Source: an uncultured Oscillospiraceae bacterium (GTDB lineage: Bacteria; Bacillota; Clostridia; Oscillospirales; Oscillospiraceae). Taken from it: a stretch of 64,000 nucleotides of DNA. Below the pieces are notes generated by a model. It saw nothing but the letters and a program-made list of their open reading frames with translations, had not been told where the DNA came from and searched no databases. Below are positions 25,076 through 34,203 of the stretch, piece by piece. Numbering within the stretch: the stretch's first letter is position 1; each line of letters begins with the position of its first letter. A program made the translations under genes and the position numbers. The stretch lies in contig CABVDR010000004.1 of the NCBI GenBank assembly GCA_902497145.1, positions 1-64,000 on the forward strand, read 5' to 3'.

Positions 25076-26053
25076 TTAGTCCTTGCGCTGTTCAAACGCA
25101 AACAGGGCTTTTTGGCTATCCATACTAAACAGGTTCCTGCGGTCTACAATTTGGGTGGAAGTATCCACAATCGGCTCCATATCTGAGGTATGTCCGGACA
25201 GCAGATTATAGGCGCTTTCCACCCCCAGGTAGCCCATGGCGTAGGGGTTTTGGACGATCAGCGCATCCACACTGCCCTCCTGCAGGCCGTCTACCGTGGC
25301 CACATTGGAGTCGAACCCCACAAGGAAAACGTCTGTGGAGAGTCCCAGGGATTCCACCGCATTGGCTGCACCCACACTGGTAGGTTCGTTAAAAGCCAGC
25401 AGGACGTTGATCTGGGGATATTTTTTCAGCAGGGCGGCGGTATCGGCCTGGGCGTGTCCGGCCTCCGCCAAGGTGTTGATCACCGAGATGATCTCGGCCC
25501 GGCTGCTCTGAGTAAAGGTGTCTACCGCACCCCGTTCCCGCTCCTGGCCGTTGGCGCTGCTGATGTCGTAGTTGATGATCCCGACCTTAAGAGTCCCGCT
25601 GATTCGGTCCAAGGCGGCCTGGGCCGCCATTTGTCCGGCGGCATAGTTGTCTGTGCCAATGTAAGTGCTCACGGCATCGGAGGCCACGTTGCTGTCGATG
25701 GCCACGATTTTCAGGCCGGCCTGGGCGGCGGCGTCGATGGCGGCGGCGTTGTTTTCATAGTCGATAGCGGAGAAAACCAGTGCCTCTGCTCCGGCCTGCA
25801 CCGCGTCGGCCACCATCTGATTCTGGGATTCATAGTCCTCCTCCGTATCGGGGCCAATGATACTCAGCTTCAGGTTGTACTCGGTGGCCGCAGCCTCCGC
25901 CCCGGCAAAGACGGACAGCCAGAACTCCGTCTGGGTGGACTTTGCCACCAGAGCCACCGAATGCTGTGTGGATGTAGGGGTATTAGAGGAGCAGCTGCAC
26001 AGGACGGAAAGCGCGAGAACTGCCCCCAGGGCAAAGCATTTATTTCGCTTCAT
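25076..26053 (-). CDS. Sugar-binding lipoprotein linked to the two-component system
   Basis: A 325-residue RbsB/LacI-like binding protein with lipoprotein signal (LALSVLCSC lipobox) and the type I periplasmic-binding fold: FWLSVFAGAEAAATEYN, DYESQNQMVADAVQAGAEALVFSAID, IVAIDSNVASD, LLAFNEPTSVGAANAVESLG and VGFDSNVATVDGLQEG. ATG 26053 with GGAGG 6 nt upstream lies inside the end of the kinase gene (14-nt overlap). The coupling to the kinase, separate from the transporter's own binding protein, suggests that it presents sugar to the kinase sensor domain, as in similar three-component systems. Confidence 0.85.
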   Translation of the reverse strand: MKRNKCFALGAVLALSVLCSCSSNTPTSTQHSVALVAKSTQTEFWLSVFAGAEAAATEYNLKLSIIGPDTEEDYESQNQMVADAVQAGAEALVFSAIDYENNAAAIDAAAQAGLKIVAIDSNVASDAVSTYIGTDNYAAGQMAAQAALDRISGTLKVGIINYDISSANGQERERGAVDTFTQSSRAEIISVINTLAEAGHAQADTAALLKKYPQINVLLAFNEPTSVGAANAVESLGLSTDVFLVGFDSNVATVDGLQEGSVDALIVQNPYAMGYLGVESAYNLLSGHTSDMEPIVDTSTQIVDRRNLFSMDSQKALFAFEQRKD

Positions 26054-27758
26054 AAGTTCCCTCCTGAATCTTGGGCATGCGGATCTCCACACAGGTGCCT
26101 ACATCCAGCTCGCTGGTGATGTGCAGACCGTACTGCTTGCCGAAGTAAATCTGAAGCCGGTCATTGACATTTTTAATGCCGATTCCGGTGCGGTCCTTCG
26201 GATCCTGATGGAGAATGGATGCCACCTGCTCCTCGCTCATGCCAACGCCATTGTCCTGCACGGTAAAGACGATGTCCTCCCCATCCGGATAGACCCGCAC
26301 CGTGATGCGTCCCTCGTCCACCAGCAGGTCCAGGCCGTGGTTAATGGCGTTTTCAATGATGGGCTGAAGGGTAATCTTATTGCAGTAATAGTTCAGGCAG
26401 GTGGGGTCTACATCAAATTCATAAGTAAACTGATTTTTATAGCGGTACTTTTGAATTTGGAGATAGCTCTCTGCGTGTTCGATCTCCTTTGCGATGGGGA
26501 TGAGCTCGTTGCCCTTGCTGATACTGATGCGGAAGAGCCGGGCCAGGGCGTGGACCATCTTCACCGCATCGGTGTTGCGGCCCTGCTCGCACATCCAGGC
26601 GATGGAGTCCAGGGTGTTGTACAGAAAGTGAGGGTTAATTTGGGCCTGGAGGGCTTTCAGCTCCGTTTTCCGCAGGTTGATTTCCTCCTCCCGCACGGTG
26701 GACATGAGCTGCTGGATACGCAGCACCATGTGGCCAAAGGAGTCAGACAGCTCCCGCACCTCTCGGGTGCCGCCCACGGGCCGGTAGGTGAAGTGGTCGG
26801 CGTCGGTTTCAAAGCTCTCCATGGCGGAGGCAAGCCCGCGGAGGGGACGGCCCAGCAGCTGGGAGAGCAGGAAGCTGGTGAGCAGTGCGGCCGCCAGGAC
26901 GACCACCGCCAGCAGACAGGAGAGCCGGATCATGTCCTGCACATTCCGGTTGACCAGTTCATCTACGTAGCTGACGCCGATGATCCGCCAGTCGCTGCCC
27001 TCCACACTGGTCAGACAGTAAATAACAGTGTCGTCTACATAGGTGCCGTCATCCAGAGCGGCAAGAGCGCTTGTATTCTCTGTTTTCAGTCCCGCATAGA
27101 GAAGCTGCTGCTGGGGATGGTAGACAATATTCCCCTCGTCATCCATCAAAAAGCAGTAGCCCCGCTGGCCAATGCTTACATTATTGATGTAGCTGGAGAT
27201 GCTGGAGAAACTCAGGTCCAGGGAGACCCAGGCGGCCTCTCCCTGCTGGGAGAGAGGGGCGGTCATGGTGACCACCCAGGGGTAGTAGCTCTCAAAAATG
27301 GTCTCCACATGGGGGGCGGTCATGTAGGGACCGGAGGAATGGAGTGCTTTGTCCAGATTGAAGGAAAGATTTTGATAGATGTGCTCCTTGGGCTGGCGGC
27401 CGGGGGACCAGCAGTCCAGCAGCGTGCCTTGGGCGGAGTAGCTGGTGACAGCTACCACATCGGGCCGAAACTGGAGAAACGCAGAGAGCAGCTCGTCCCG
27501 GCTGTCCTCGTTTTCCAGCATGGACTGTTCCACCAGTGCCATGGCCTGGTTCATGTCGGCTAAGTAGTTGCCCACCGTATTGGACACCTGGGAGACCGCC
27601 TGGGCACTGGTGGTGCGGGCGCTCTGCACCATGGCGCTGCGGTAGCGGTCCAGAAACAGGAAGATGCAGCAGCACAAGATGATCGCCACCACTCCCACTA
27701 CCATGGCGACCAGGATGGTGGTGATCCGTACGCCGCTGCGGGCGACACCGCGCTTCAA
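26040..27758 (-). CDS. YesM-type sensor histidine kinase
   Basis: The 572-residue kinase has a membrane helix at about 13-36, an extracellular dCache-like sensor (about 40-275), a second membrane helix at about 280-303, a HAMP linker, the His_kinase domain with QAQINPHFLYNTLDSIAW (phosphorylated His near 380) and a HATPase domain with NAINHGLD and VQDNGVGMS. It begins at a TTG that overlaps the stop of the response-regulator gene and has only a weak SD, implying coupled translation. Together with the next binding lipoprotein it probably senses the sugar imported by MglBAC. Confidence 0.9.
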   Translation of the reverse strand: MKRGVARSGVRITTILVAMVVGVVAIILCCCIFLFLDRYRSAMVQSARTTSAQAVSQVSNTVGNYLADMNQAMALVEQSMLENEDSRDELLSAFLQFRPDVVAVTSYSAQGTLLDCWSPGRQPKEHIYQNLSFNLDKALHSSGPYMTAPHVETIFESYYPWVVTMTAPLSQQGEAAWVSLDLSFSSISSYINNVSIGQRGYCFLMDDEGNIVYHPQQQLLYAGLKTENTSALAALDDGTYVDDTVIYCLTSVEGSDWRIIGVSYVDELVNRNVQDMIRLSCLLAVVVLAAALLTSFLLSQLLGRPLRGLASAMESFETDADHFTYRPVGGTREVRELSDSFGHMVLRIQQLMSTVREEEINLRKTELKALQAQINPHFLYNTLDSIAWMCEQGRNTDAVKMVHALARLFRISISKGNELIPIAKEIEHAESYLQIQKYRYKNQFTYEFDVDPTCLNYYCNKITLQPIIENAINHGLDLLVDEGRITVRVYPDGEDIVFTVQDNGVGMSEEQVASILHQDPKDRTGIGIKNVNDRLQIYFGKQYGLHITSELDVGTCVEIRMPKIQEGTYEAK

Positions 27759-29032
27759 GTCCGCTCACCCGCCTTTTCCAAATCCAACCTGCGGCGCATG
27801 GCGTTGGGAGACTCGCCGCAGTATTTTTTAAAGCAGTAGCTGAAGTAATGCTGGTCGGTGTAGCCGCACCGCTGCGCTACCTCCTGAATTTTCAAAGGGG
27901 AGGAGGACAGCAGGTCCCGGGCGGCTTCCATGCGTTTGCGGATCAAAATATTGATAAAGGTCTCGCCAGCGTACTTTTTGATGCAGGCACTCAGGTGATT
28001 GGGGCTTACATCCAGCATACCGCTCAGGGAGACCAGGGAGAGGTCGGCATCCATGTAGTGCTGGTCCAGGGTGTCCAGAGCCCGCTGGCAGAGCAGGTTG
28101 CCTCCCTTGACGGCGGGGGCCAGATCGCTGATAAACTGGGCGCCCCCCTCTGTTCTGTCCCCCTGGCGCAGTGCCTCCATGGCCTGACGGTAGGCCTCGT
28201 GCAGGGCGGTGAGGGAGTGTACCGCCCGGCTCACGCCGATGCGGCAGCGTTTGTTCAGTACGCGGGAGGCCATCTGGGGGATCTCGTCGGCCAGGATATG
28301 CAGGTACTCCTCAAAATCAGAGGGGTTGCCCAGCAGCACGGAGATGACCTTGCCGGAGGCAAAGAAGGCCACACCCCGGAGATACTTGGCGGCCAGGGTG
28401 TTGATCGACGCGGCAAAGGAGGGATCCGTGCAGTTGGAGCCGTCCTCCGAGAGCAGGGTGGACACCATGACTGTGTAGTAGGGGTGGTCGTCTGCATCCC
28501 GCAGAAGGCCGCACTGCCGGGCATAGGCCTCCGCCTGGGGTTCCCCGTCCGGGTCGGGGTAGTCGTCCAGCACCAGAGGCATAAGCATAGCAGTGCGCAG
28601 ATCCTGCTCGTCTACCCGGGGAGCGGCCTGGCGGAACAGGGCGAACTGGGCGTCGATCTTTTGGCGGATGTTGCGCAGCTCCGCCCCCAGACCCTCCAGG
28701 GTCAGCGGCTTGAGCATGTAGCTGATGATGTTATATTGGATCGCCTGCTTGGCGTATTCAAAGTCGTCATAGCCGCTTAAAAAGGCAATATTGGTGGCGG
28801 GACGAACCTCCCGCACCTGCCGGGCAAGCTCGATGCCGGAGATAAAGGGCATGCGGATGTCGGTGAGCAGCAGGTCGGGCTCGTGTTTTTCCACCAACTG
28901 CAGGGCGTCCAGACCGTTGCTGGCATCTCCCACCAGGCAGAAGCCGTAGTCCTCCCAGGGAATCATGGTGCATACAGCTTCCCGAAGTTCGTCTTCGTCG
29001 TCGGCGACGATCACAGTATATAGTGCGGCCAT
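27755..29032 (-). CDS. YesN-type response regulator with AraC DNA-binding domain
   Basis: A 425-residue protein with an N-terminal receiver (VIVADDEDELREAV acidic pocket; phospho-Asp in LLLTDIRMPFISG near residue 56; LKP lysine block) and a C-terminal AraC-type double helix-turn-helix (about 325-420, MDADLSLVSLSGMLDVSPNHLSACIKKY and IQEVAQRCGYTDQHYFSYCFKKY). It heads a response regulator, kinase and binding-protein operon upstream of mglBAC, the likely regulatory target. AAAGGAAC precedes the ATG. Confidence 0.92.
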   Translation of the reverse strand: MAALYTVIVADDEDELREAVCTMIPWEDYGFCLVGDASNGLDALQLVEKHEPDLLLTDIRMPFISGIELARQVREVRPATNIAFLSGYDDFEYAKQAIQYNIISYMLKPLTLEGLGAELRNIRQKIDAQFALFRQAAPRVDEQDLRTAMLMPLVLDDYPDPDGEPQAEAYARQCGLLRDADDHPYYTVMVSTLLSEDGSNCTDPSFAASINTLAAKYLRGVAFFASGKVISVLLGNPSDFEEYLHILADEIPQMASRVLNKRCRIGVSRAVHSLTALHEAYRQAMEALRQGDRTEGGAQFISDLAPAVKGGNLLCQRALDTLDQHYMDADLSLVSLSGMLDVSPNHLSACIKKYAGETFINILIRKRMEAARDLLSSSPLKIQEVAQRCGYTDQHYFSYCFKKYCGESPNAMRRRLDLEKAGERT

Positions 29033-29293
29033 GGCAGTATCGTTCCTTTCTGTATCTGGAAAGTATCGAAGATTTTGATGCGGTTGGAATCTGTCCTGTC
29101 GTTCTCTGTATTCAATGGAATGGAGGAGAGGGATACTGTTTTATTGATGCTATTATACCAGATAGACAGGGATCTCACAAATATTTCCTGCCAGGTTTAA
29201 AATGCATTTGGCCGGAAATGGGAAATAAAAACCCTGCCTGACGTCTTTCGGCGCGGCAGGGAGAGAAAAGAGAATAAATTGGAGAGCAAGCGA

Positions 29294-29887
29294 TCAAAAA
29301 GCCAGTTCCTCTGGCGGGATCTTGTCCTCTGGGGTGACGGGGCGGATGGGGCGGCAGGGAACTCCTGCGGCCACCACACCCGCCGGGATGTCCCGGGTCA
29401 CCACGCTGCCCGCGCCGATGACGGAACCTTTTCCAATGGTCACGCCGCCGCAGACCACGGCGTTGGCTCCGATCCAAACATCGTCCTCCAGGGTAATGGG
29501 CTTGGAGGTGCTGATACCTGTGGAGCGCTGCTCCGCGTCGATGGAGTGGCCCGCGCAGCTCAGACATACGCCGGGGGCGATAAAGGCTCCTGCTCCGATG
29601 TGCACGGGGGAGGTGTCCAGAATGACGCAGTTGTAGTTGATCACGGTCAGACCCTGGGTATGGATGTTGAAGCCGTAGTCGCAGTGGAAGGAAGGCTCAA
29701 TAAAGGTAAGAGGGTGGCAGGTACCCAGCAGCTGCTGCAAAATCTCCTGCCGCCGCGCACCGTTGTCCGGGGCAGTTTGGTTATATTCCCAGCACAGACG
29801 CTGAGCGTTGGCTTTGAGCTGAGCGGGGATATTCCGGTTCTGTCCGGCGTAGCCCTCAGGATTCTGTATAAGCTGGCGAAAGTCCAT
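29294..29887 (-). CDS. Sugar O-acetyltransferase (maltose/galactoside acetyltransferase family)
   Basis: The 197-residue left-handed beta-helix acetyltransferase has a mac-type N-terminal helical region (LKANAQRLCWEYNQTAP) and hexapeptide repeats ending in IGANAVVCGGVTIGKGSVIGAGSVVTRDIP. The catalytic His lies in CAGHSIDAEQR. It transfers acetyl from acetyl-CoA to a sugar hydroxyl. It lies 15 bp downstream of a lipoprotein gene transcribed in the same direction. Confidence 0.9.
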   Translation of the reverse strand: MDFRQLIQNPEGYAGQNRNIPAQLKANAQRLCWEYNQTAPDNGARRQEILQQLLGTCHPLTFIEPSFHCDYGFNIHTQGLTVINYNCVILDTSPVHIGAGAFIAPGVCLSCAGHSIDAEQRSTGISTSKPITLEDDVWIGANAVVCGGVTIGKGSVIGAGSVVTRDIPAGVVAAGVPCRPIRPVTPEDKIPPEELAF

Positions 29888-29902
29888 GGGTGGATGACTC
29901 CT

Positions 29903-30589
29903 TTATTCCGAGGCTGCGTTGTTGGAGGTGGGCTTGGTCAAGTCCAGGCCGTGTTCGCCGATGTCCAGGGAACCGTCCTTCAGGGAGATGAAGGGGGAAA
30001 AGGACACCGTTTCGCCCTGATAAGTCAGTTCAATGGTGGCGTCGGGGAAGATGTCGCTGACGTTGCACTGAAGGATAAAGGGCTTACAGTCTGCCTCCTG
30101 ATAGAACAGAGAGGATTCCGAAGTATTGAAGTCGTTGGCGTAGAGAGAGAGTTCCATCCCCTCATACCGGGGGATGATCAAGTAGTAGTCGCCGGAGGAC
30201 AGGGAGTGGATGGGTACATCATCGCTGTCCAGGTATCGCTGCACATAGTAGTCCAGATCCTCGATCTCCAGATAACCCAGATGGGCCACGGCGTAGCTCT
30301 GTCCGTCGGTGAAGGGGATCTGGTCCCGCTTGCTGGTCTGAGGCTGGGAGGAGCTGCTGGAGCCGGAGGGGTTGGTCGTGTCGCCAGAGTTGGCGGTGTC
30401 TGAAGAACTGCCGGAAGCGGACGGATCCGGTGTGCTGGAAGAACCGGAGCTGTCCGGCATACTGGTGCTGGCGGAGCTGTTGGAATTGGATGGCTCAGCC
30501 GTGCTGGCAGAACTGGGCGTCTTGGGACCGCAGCTGGCCAGCAGCAGGCAGGTGGTGAGGGATAGCAAAAGAAGAGTCTTTTTCATCAT
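29903..30589 (-). CDS. Hypothetical Ser-rich lipoprotein
   Basis: The 228-residue protein begins with a lipoprotein signal, MMKKTLLLLSLTTCLLLASCG, whose LASC lipobox places it on the outer face of the membrane. Residues about 25-85 are a low-complexity Ser/Thr/Pro/Asn spacer. The remaining 140 residues form a small globular domain with YAVAHLGYLEIEDLDYYVQRYLDSDD that I do not recognise. A GTGCGCC/GGCGCAC hairpin (30607-30627) lies in its leader just before GAGAGG. Confidence 0.7.
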   Translation of the reverse strand: MMKKTLLLLSLTTCLLLASCGPKTPSSASTAEPSNSNSSASTSMPDSSGSSSTPDPSASGSSSDTANSGDTTNPSGSSSSSQPQTSKRDQIPFTDGQSYAVAHLGYLEIEDLDYYVQRYLDSDDVPIHSLSSGDYYLIIPRYEGMELSLYANDFNTSESSLFYQEADCKPFILQCNVSDIFPDATIELTYQGETVSFSPFISLKDGSLDIGEHGLDLTKPTSNNAASE

Positions 30590-30799
30590 AAATACCTCTC
30601 AAAGTTGGTGCGCCAGACGGGCGCACAAAAATAGGGCGGTATAGTTGGGTACTTCATTATAGCAAAAATCCGGGGGCGGAACAACGGAAGATTATATGAC
30701 AAAAATCTTTACAGATCTTAAGACAGAGTAAAGCCCCACTGTAAATGGGAAATAGTATACTGACTCCTGTAACAAATACCAGATGATCGGGAGGCATTT

Positions 30800-31315
30800 A
30801 TGGAGTTCACCTGCAAAACCGTCTATGACCACAGGGCGCTGGCCGCCATGTCCAGGGCTCTGCGGAAAACGCTGCGAAAGAGAATCGACCGCGGGCTCAA
30901 GGTTTTTGCCGGAGTTGTGACCGTGATTGCGCTGATTACCATTTTGGATTCTGCACAGAGTCTGTGGGTGCGGGGCCTGTATGGAATTTTGGTATTTCTG
31001 ATGCTGTTTGTACAGTGGAAGGGGGACTCCCTGAACGCCATCTTTGCCAAACGGAAGGCCTTGCCGGGGACAGAGGTATGCCGGGCCCGTTTTGTCCCGG
31101 ATCACTATGAGACGGTGACCGCCGGTGCGGCGACTCAGTGGCAGTATGACAGAGTCTTGGCCCTGGTGGAGACGAGCCGGTATTTCATCTTCATCCTGGG
31201 CAGAAACCACGCCCAGGCCTTTGAGAAGCGCTGCCTGGAGCGGGGGAGCGAGGCGGAGTTGCGTACCTTCTTGGAGCAGAGAACCGGGAAAAACGTCCAA
31301 TACATTGGACGATAA
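30800..31315 (+). CDS. YcxB-like membrane protein
   Basis: A 171-residue protein with an N-terminal basic segment, two adjacent hydrophobic helices (about 35-75) and a C-terminal soluble region with the pattern ARFVPDHYETVT...QWQYDRVLALVETSRYFIFILGR followed by FEKRCLERGSEAELRTFLEQ, which resembles the YcxB-like C-terminal domain. Function is unknown. GATCGGGAGG precedes the ATG. It is monocistronic, ending before a strong terminator. Confidence 0.65.
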   Translation: MEFTCKTVYDHRALAAMSRALRKTLRKRIDRGLKVFAGVVTVIALITILDSAQSLWVRGLYGILVFLMLFVQWKGDSLNAIFAKRKALPGTEVCRARFVPDHYETVTAGAATQWQYDRVLALVETSRYFIFILGRNHAQAFEKRCLERGSEAELRTFLEQRTGKNVQYIGR

Positions 31316-31383
31316 CTTTATATTTCCAGAAAAAGGACAGTATATTTGTTGTTTAACATGATGATCCTAATCTATACCTCAGA

Positions 31384-31424
31384 AACCTCGGCCGGGCAGC
31401 CAAAAGCCCCGGCCGAGGTTTTTT
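31384..31424 (+). terminator. Intrinsic terminator
   Basis: CCTCGGCCGGG pairs with CCCGGCCGAGG and is followed by six T. The rest of the roughly 300-bp gap up to codB holds a weak TATAGT -10-like element (31556-31561) and an 11-bp palindrome ACAACTGTTGT (31564-31574). Confidence 0.85.
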
Positions 31425-31613
31425 ACCTGTCGGGGGAAAGCAGAGAAGCGAAGTGGGCACGCAGCATAATCTGGATTCCTTTTAAAAGATGATTTTCGTC
31501 ACTTTCTTCCCCATAAAAACCGGGGGAAACGGTGGCAGAACGTGTAAAGATATGATATAGTAAACAACTGTTGTAAAGACTTCAAATCAAAAGATAAAGG
31601 GTGATGGGAAGTT

Positions 31614-32858
31614 ATGAGTCAAGAGAAAAACAGAACAAACAAAGAAGCCCAGGTGGACGCCGACTATTCCCTGGAGGCGGTGCCGGAATCGGCCCGAAAG
31701 GGATTTTGGAATATGTTCTTCGTCATGCTGGGCTTTACCTTCTTCTCTGCCAGCATGAGCGTGGGCGCCAAGCTGGGCAACGGCCTGGACCTGTCCGGGT
31801 TCTTCTGGGCTTGTCTCATTGGCGGTGTGATCCTGTCCGCCTACTGCGGCATTTTAGCCTATATCGGCTCGGAGACCGGCATGACCATGGACCTGCTGTG
31901 CCGCCGCACCTTTGGCGAAAAGGGCTCCTACCTGTCCTCCGCCATTTTGGGCTTTACCCAGATCGGCTGGTTTGGCGTGGGTGTGGCTATGTTTTCCATC
32001 CCGGCCGCTGAACTGATGGGAGTCAATGAGTGGGTCCTCACCATCATCGCCGGCCTGCTGATGACCGCCACCGCCGCCACGGGTATGAAGGCGCTGGAGA
32101 TCGTCAGCTATATCTCTGTGCCCCTTATTGTGATTTTGGGTATGTACTCCATGATTACCGCTACCAGTGACGGCGGCGGTCTGGCCGCCATCTTTGCCCA
32201 GTCCGCCGGAGGCATCACCCTGATGACCGGCATCGGCTATGTCATCGGCTCCTTCATCTCCGGCGGTACTGCCACCCCCAACTTTATCCGCTTTGCCAAA
32301 AACAGCAAGATCGCCGTGTGGACCACCGTCATTGCCTTTTTCCTGGGCAATACCCTGATGTTCTGCTTCGGCGCGGTGGGCGGCGCGTTCACCGGCAAGG
32401 ATGATATCTTCTACGTCATGATCGCCCAGGGGTTGGCCATCCCCGCCCTCATCGTGCTGGGGGCCAACATCTGGACCACCAACAACAACGCCCTGTACAC
32501 CGGCGGCCTGGCCATCTCCAACGTCTCCGGGGTGCGGATGAAGTTTACCACTTGGATCGCCGGTATCGTGGGCACCGCTCTGGCCATCTGGCTGTACTGG
32601 AACTTTGTGGGCTGGCTCAATATCCTCAACTGCGCCCTGCCTCCCATCGGTGTCCTTGTGATCCTGGACTTTTTGAAAAACCGCAAGAAATTTGCCGCAG
32701 GTGGTCAGACCACCGCAGTCAACTGGTTCAACATTGCCGGTATCGTGCTGGGTGCGGCGGTGGCCAACACCCTGCACTGGGGCATTGCGGCCCTGAACGC
32801 CATGATCGTGGCGGCCATCTGCTTCTTTGTGGGTGAACTGCTCCGGAAAGACCGGTAA
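31614..32858 (+). CDS. codB: Cytosine permease
   Basis: A 414-residue transporter of the NCS1 family with about twelve hydrophobic segments and the CodB-type blocks FFVMLGFTFFSASMSVGAKLG, AFSGFTQIGWFGVGVAMFSIP-like residues 115-135, ISGGTATPNFIRFAKNSK and GANIWTTNNNALYTGGLAISN. It imports cytosine with protons. Cytosine deaminase follows 29 bp downstream. The substrate call rests on this pairing and on overall similarity. Confidence 0.9.
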   Translation: MSQEKNRTNKEAQVDADYSLEAVPESARKGFWNMFFVMLGFTFFSASMSVGAKLGNGLDLSGFFWACLIGGVILSAYCGILAYIGSETGMTMDLLCRRTFGEKGSYLSSAILGFTQIGWFGVGVAMFSIPAAELMGVNEWVLTIIAGLLMTATAATGMKALEIVSYISVPLIVILGMYSMITATSDGGGLAAIFAQSAGGITLMTGIGYVIGSFISGGTATPNFIRFAKNSKIAVWTTVIAFFLGNTLMFCFGAVGGAFTGKDDIFYVMIAQGLAIPALIVLGANIWTTNNNALYTGGLAISNVSGVRMKFTTWIAGIVGTALAIWLYWNFVGWLNILNCALPPIGVLVILDFLKNRKKFAAGGQTTAVNWFNIAGIVLGAAVANTLHWGIAALNAMIVAAICFFVGELLRKDR

Positions 32859-32887
32859 CATAATTTGATAGAGAGGACGGAAAGGCT

Positions 32888-34126
32888 ATGCTGTTAAAAG
32901 AACTGCACCTGGGCAACGCCCAGGAGACGGTGGACATTCGGGTCACCGACGGGAAGTTTGCACAGATTGCTCCCAGCCTGGAGCCCATCCCGGGGGAGGA
33001 GACGATCACCGATTGCGCGGGCAAGATGGTGCTGCCCCCCTTTGTGGAGTCCCATGTGCACCTGGACACCTGTCTGACGGCGGGCCGCCCCCGCTGGAAT
33101 CTCACCGGCACCCTGTTTGAGGGTATCCAGTGCTGGGAGGAGTACAAGCCCTCCCTCACCAAGCAGGAGGTGAAGGAGCGAGTCAACAAGGCCATCCGCA
33201 TGCAGGCGGCCAACGGCATCCAATATGTGCGCACCCACGTGGATATCAACGACCCTAAGCTCACTGCTCTGGAGGCCATCCTGGAGCTGCGGGAGGAGGT
33301 CCGGGATTACATGGACATCCAGATCGTGGCCTTCCCCCAGTACGGCATCTTGAGCTACCCCAAGGGGGCGGAGCTTCTGGAGCAAGCCCTGAAAATGGGA
33401 GCCGACGCGGCGGGAGCCATCCCCCACTTCGAGTTTACCCGGGAGTACTCCGTGGAGTCCCTGAACATCTGCTTTGACCTAGCCCAGAAGTACAATAAGC
33501 TCATTGATGTCCACTGTGATGAAATTGATGACGAGGCCTCCCGGGGGCTGGAGACCCTGGCCACCCGGGCCTATGAGACGGGCATGAAGGACATGGTCAC
33601 CGCCTCTCACACCACCGCCATGCACAGCTACAACAATGCCTATGTCATCCGCCTTATGCGCATCCTCAAACTCTCCGGCATTAACTTTGTGGCCAACCCC
33701 TGTGTCAACGTCCACTTGGGCGGCCGGGCCGACACCTATCCTAAGCGCCGCAGCATGACCCGGGTGAAGGAGCTCACTGACGAGGGCATCAACGTCTCCT
33801 TCGGCTCCGATGATATCTTTGATCCCTGGAACCCCCTGGGCAATGCCAAGATGCGGGACCAGGTCTTTATGGGCCTGTATACCGGCCATATGCTGGGCTA
33901 TGACGAGATCGTCAACTCCTACCACTTTGTCACCACCAACGCTGCCCGCACCCTCCACCTGGGGGATGACTACGGCATTGGGGAGGGGAAGGACGCCAAC
34001 TTCGTCATCCTGGACGCCAAGGACTGGTACGACGCCCTGAACTACGATGCGCCCATCTTGCGCAACTACCGGAAAGGAAAACTCCTTGCCAGTACAGCTC
34101 CAGTAGAGTCCCAGGTATTCTTCTGA
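32888..34126 (+). CDS. codA: Cytosine deaminase
   Basis: The 412-residue amidohydrolase converts cytosine to uracil and ammonia, feeding pyrimidine salvage and nitrogen supply. Metal-binding blocks are ESHVHLDTCLT (HxH), DVHCDEIDD, TASHTTAMHSY and FGSDDIFDPWNPLG. The length and sequence fit CodA. It forms a two-gene operon with codB and is followed by a strong terminator. Confidence 0.93.
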   Translation: MLLKELHLGNAQETVDIRVTDGKFAQIAPSLEPIPGEETITDCAGKMVLPPFVESHVHLDTCLTAGRPRWNLTGTLFEGIQCWEEYKPSLTKQEVKERVNKAIRMQAANGIQYVRTHVDINDPKLTALEAILELREEVRDYMDIQIVAFPQYGILSYPKGAELLEQALKMGADAAGAIPHFEFTREYSVESLNICFDLAQKYNKLIDVHCDEIDDEASRGLETLATRAYETGMKDMVTASHTTAMHSYNNAYVIRLMRILKLSGINFVANPCVNVHLGGRADTYPKRRSMTRVKELTDEGINVSFGSDDIFDPWNPLGNAKMRDQVFMGLYTGHMLGYDEIVNSYHFVTTNAARTLHLGDDYGIGEGKDANFVILDAKDWYDALNYDAPILRNYRKGKLLASTAPVESQVFF

Positions 34127-34144
34127 TTTCCTGAGAAATGCCAT

Positions 34145-34177
34145 ACGCCGCAGAGCAGCTGCTCTGCGGCGTATTTT
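34145..34177. terminator. Intrinsic terminator between convergent codA and ABC-ATPase genes
   Basis: A near-perfect palindrome, ACGCCGCAGAGCAG/CTGCTCTGCGGCGT, is followed by ATTTTCG on the plus strand; the left flank is less A-rich. Confidence 0.8.
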
Positions 34178-34203
34178 CGTAAGGGGAATAAACTTGCTTA
34201 TCC

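Noticed and set aside
26053..26092. Longer N-terminus for the two-component-linked binding protein
   Set aside because: The extra 13 residues precede a clear lipoprotein signal and a well-spaced GGAGG, so the shorter start is better.
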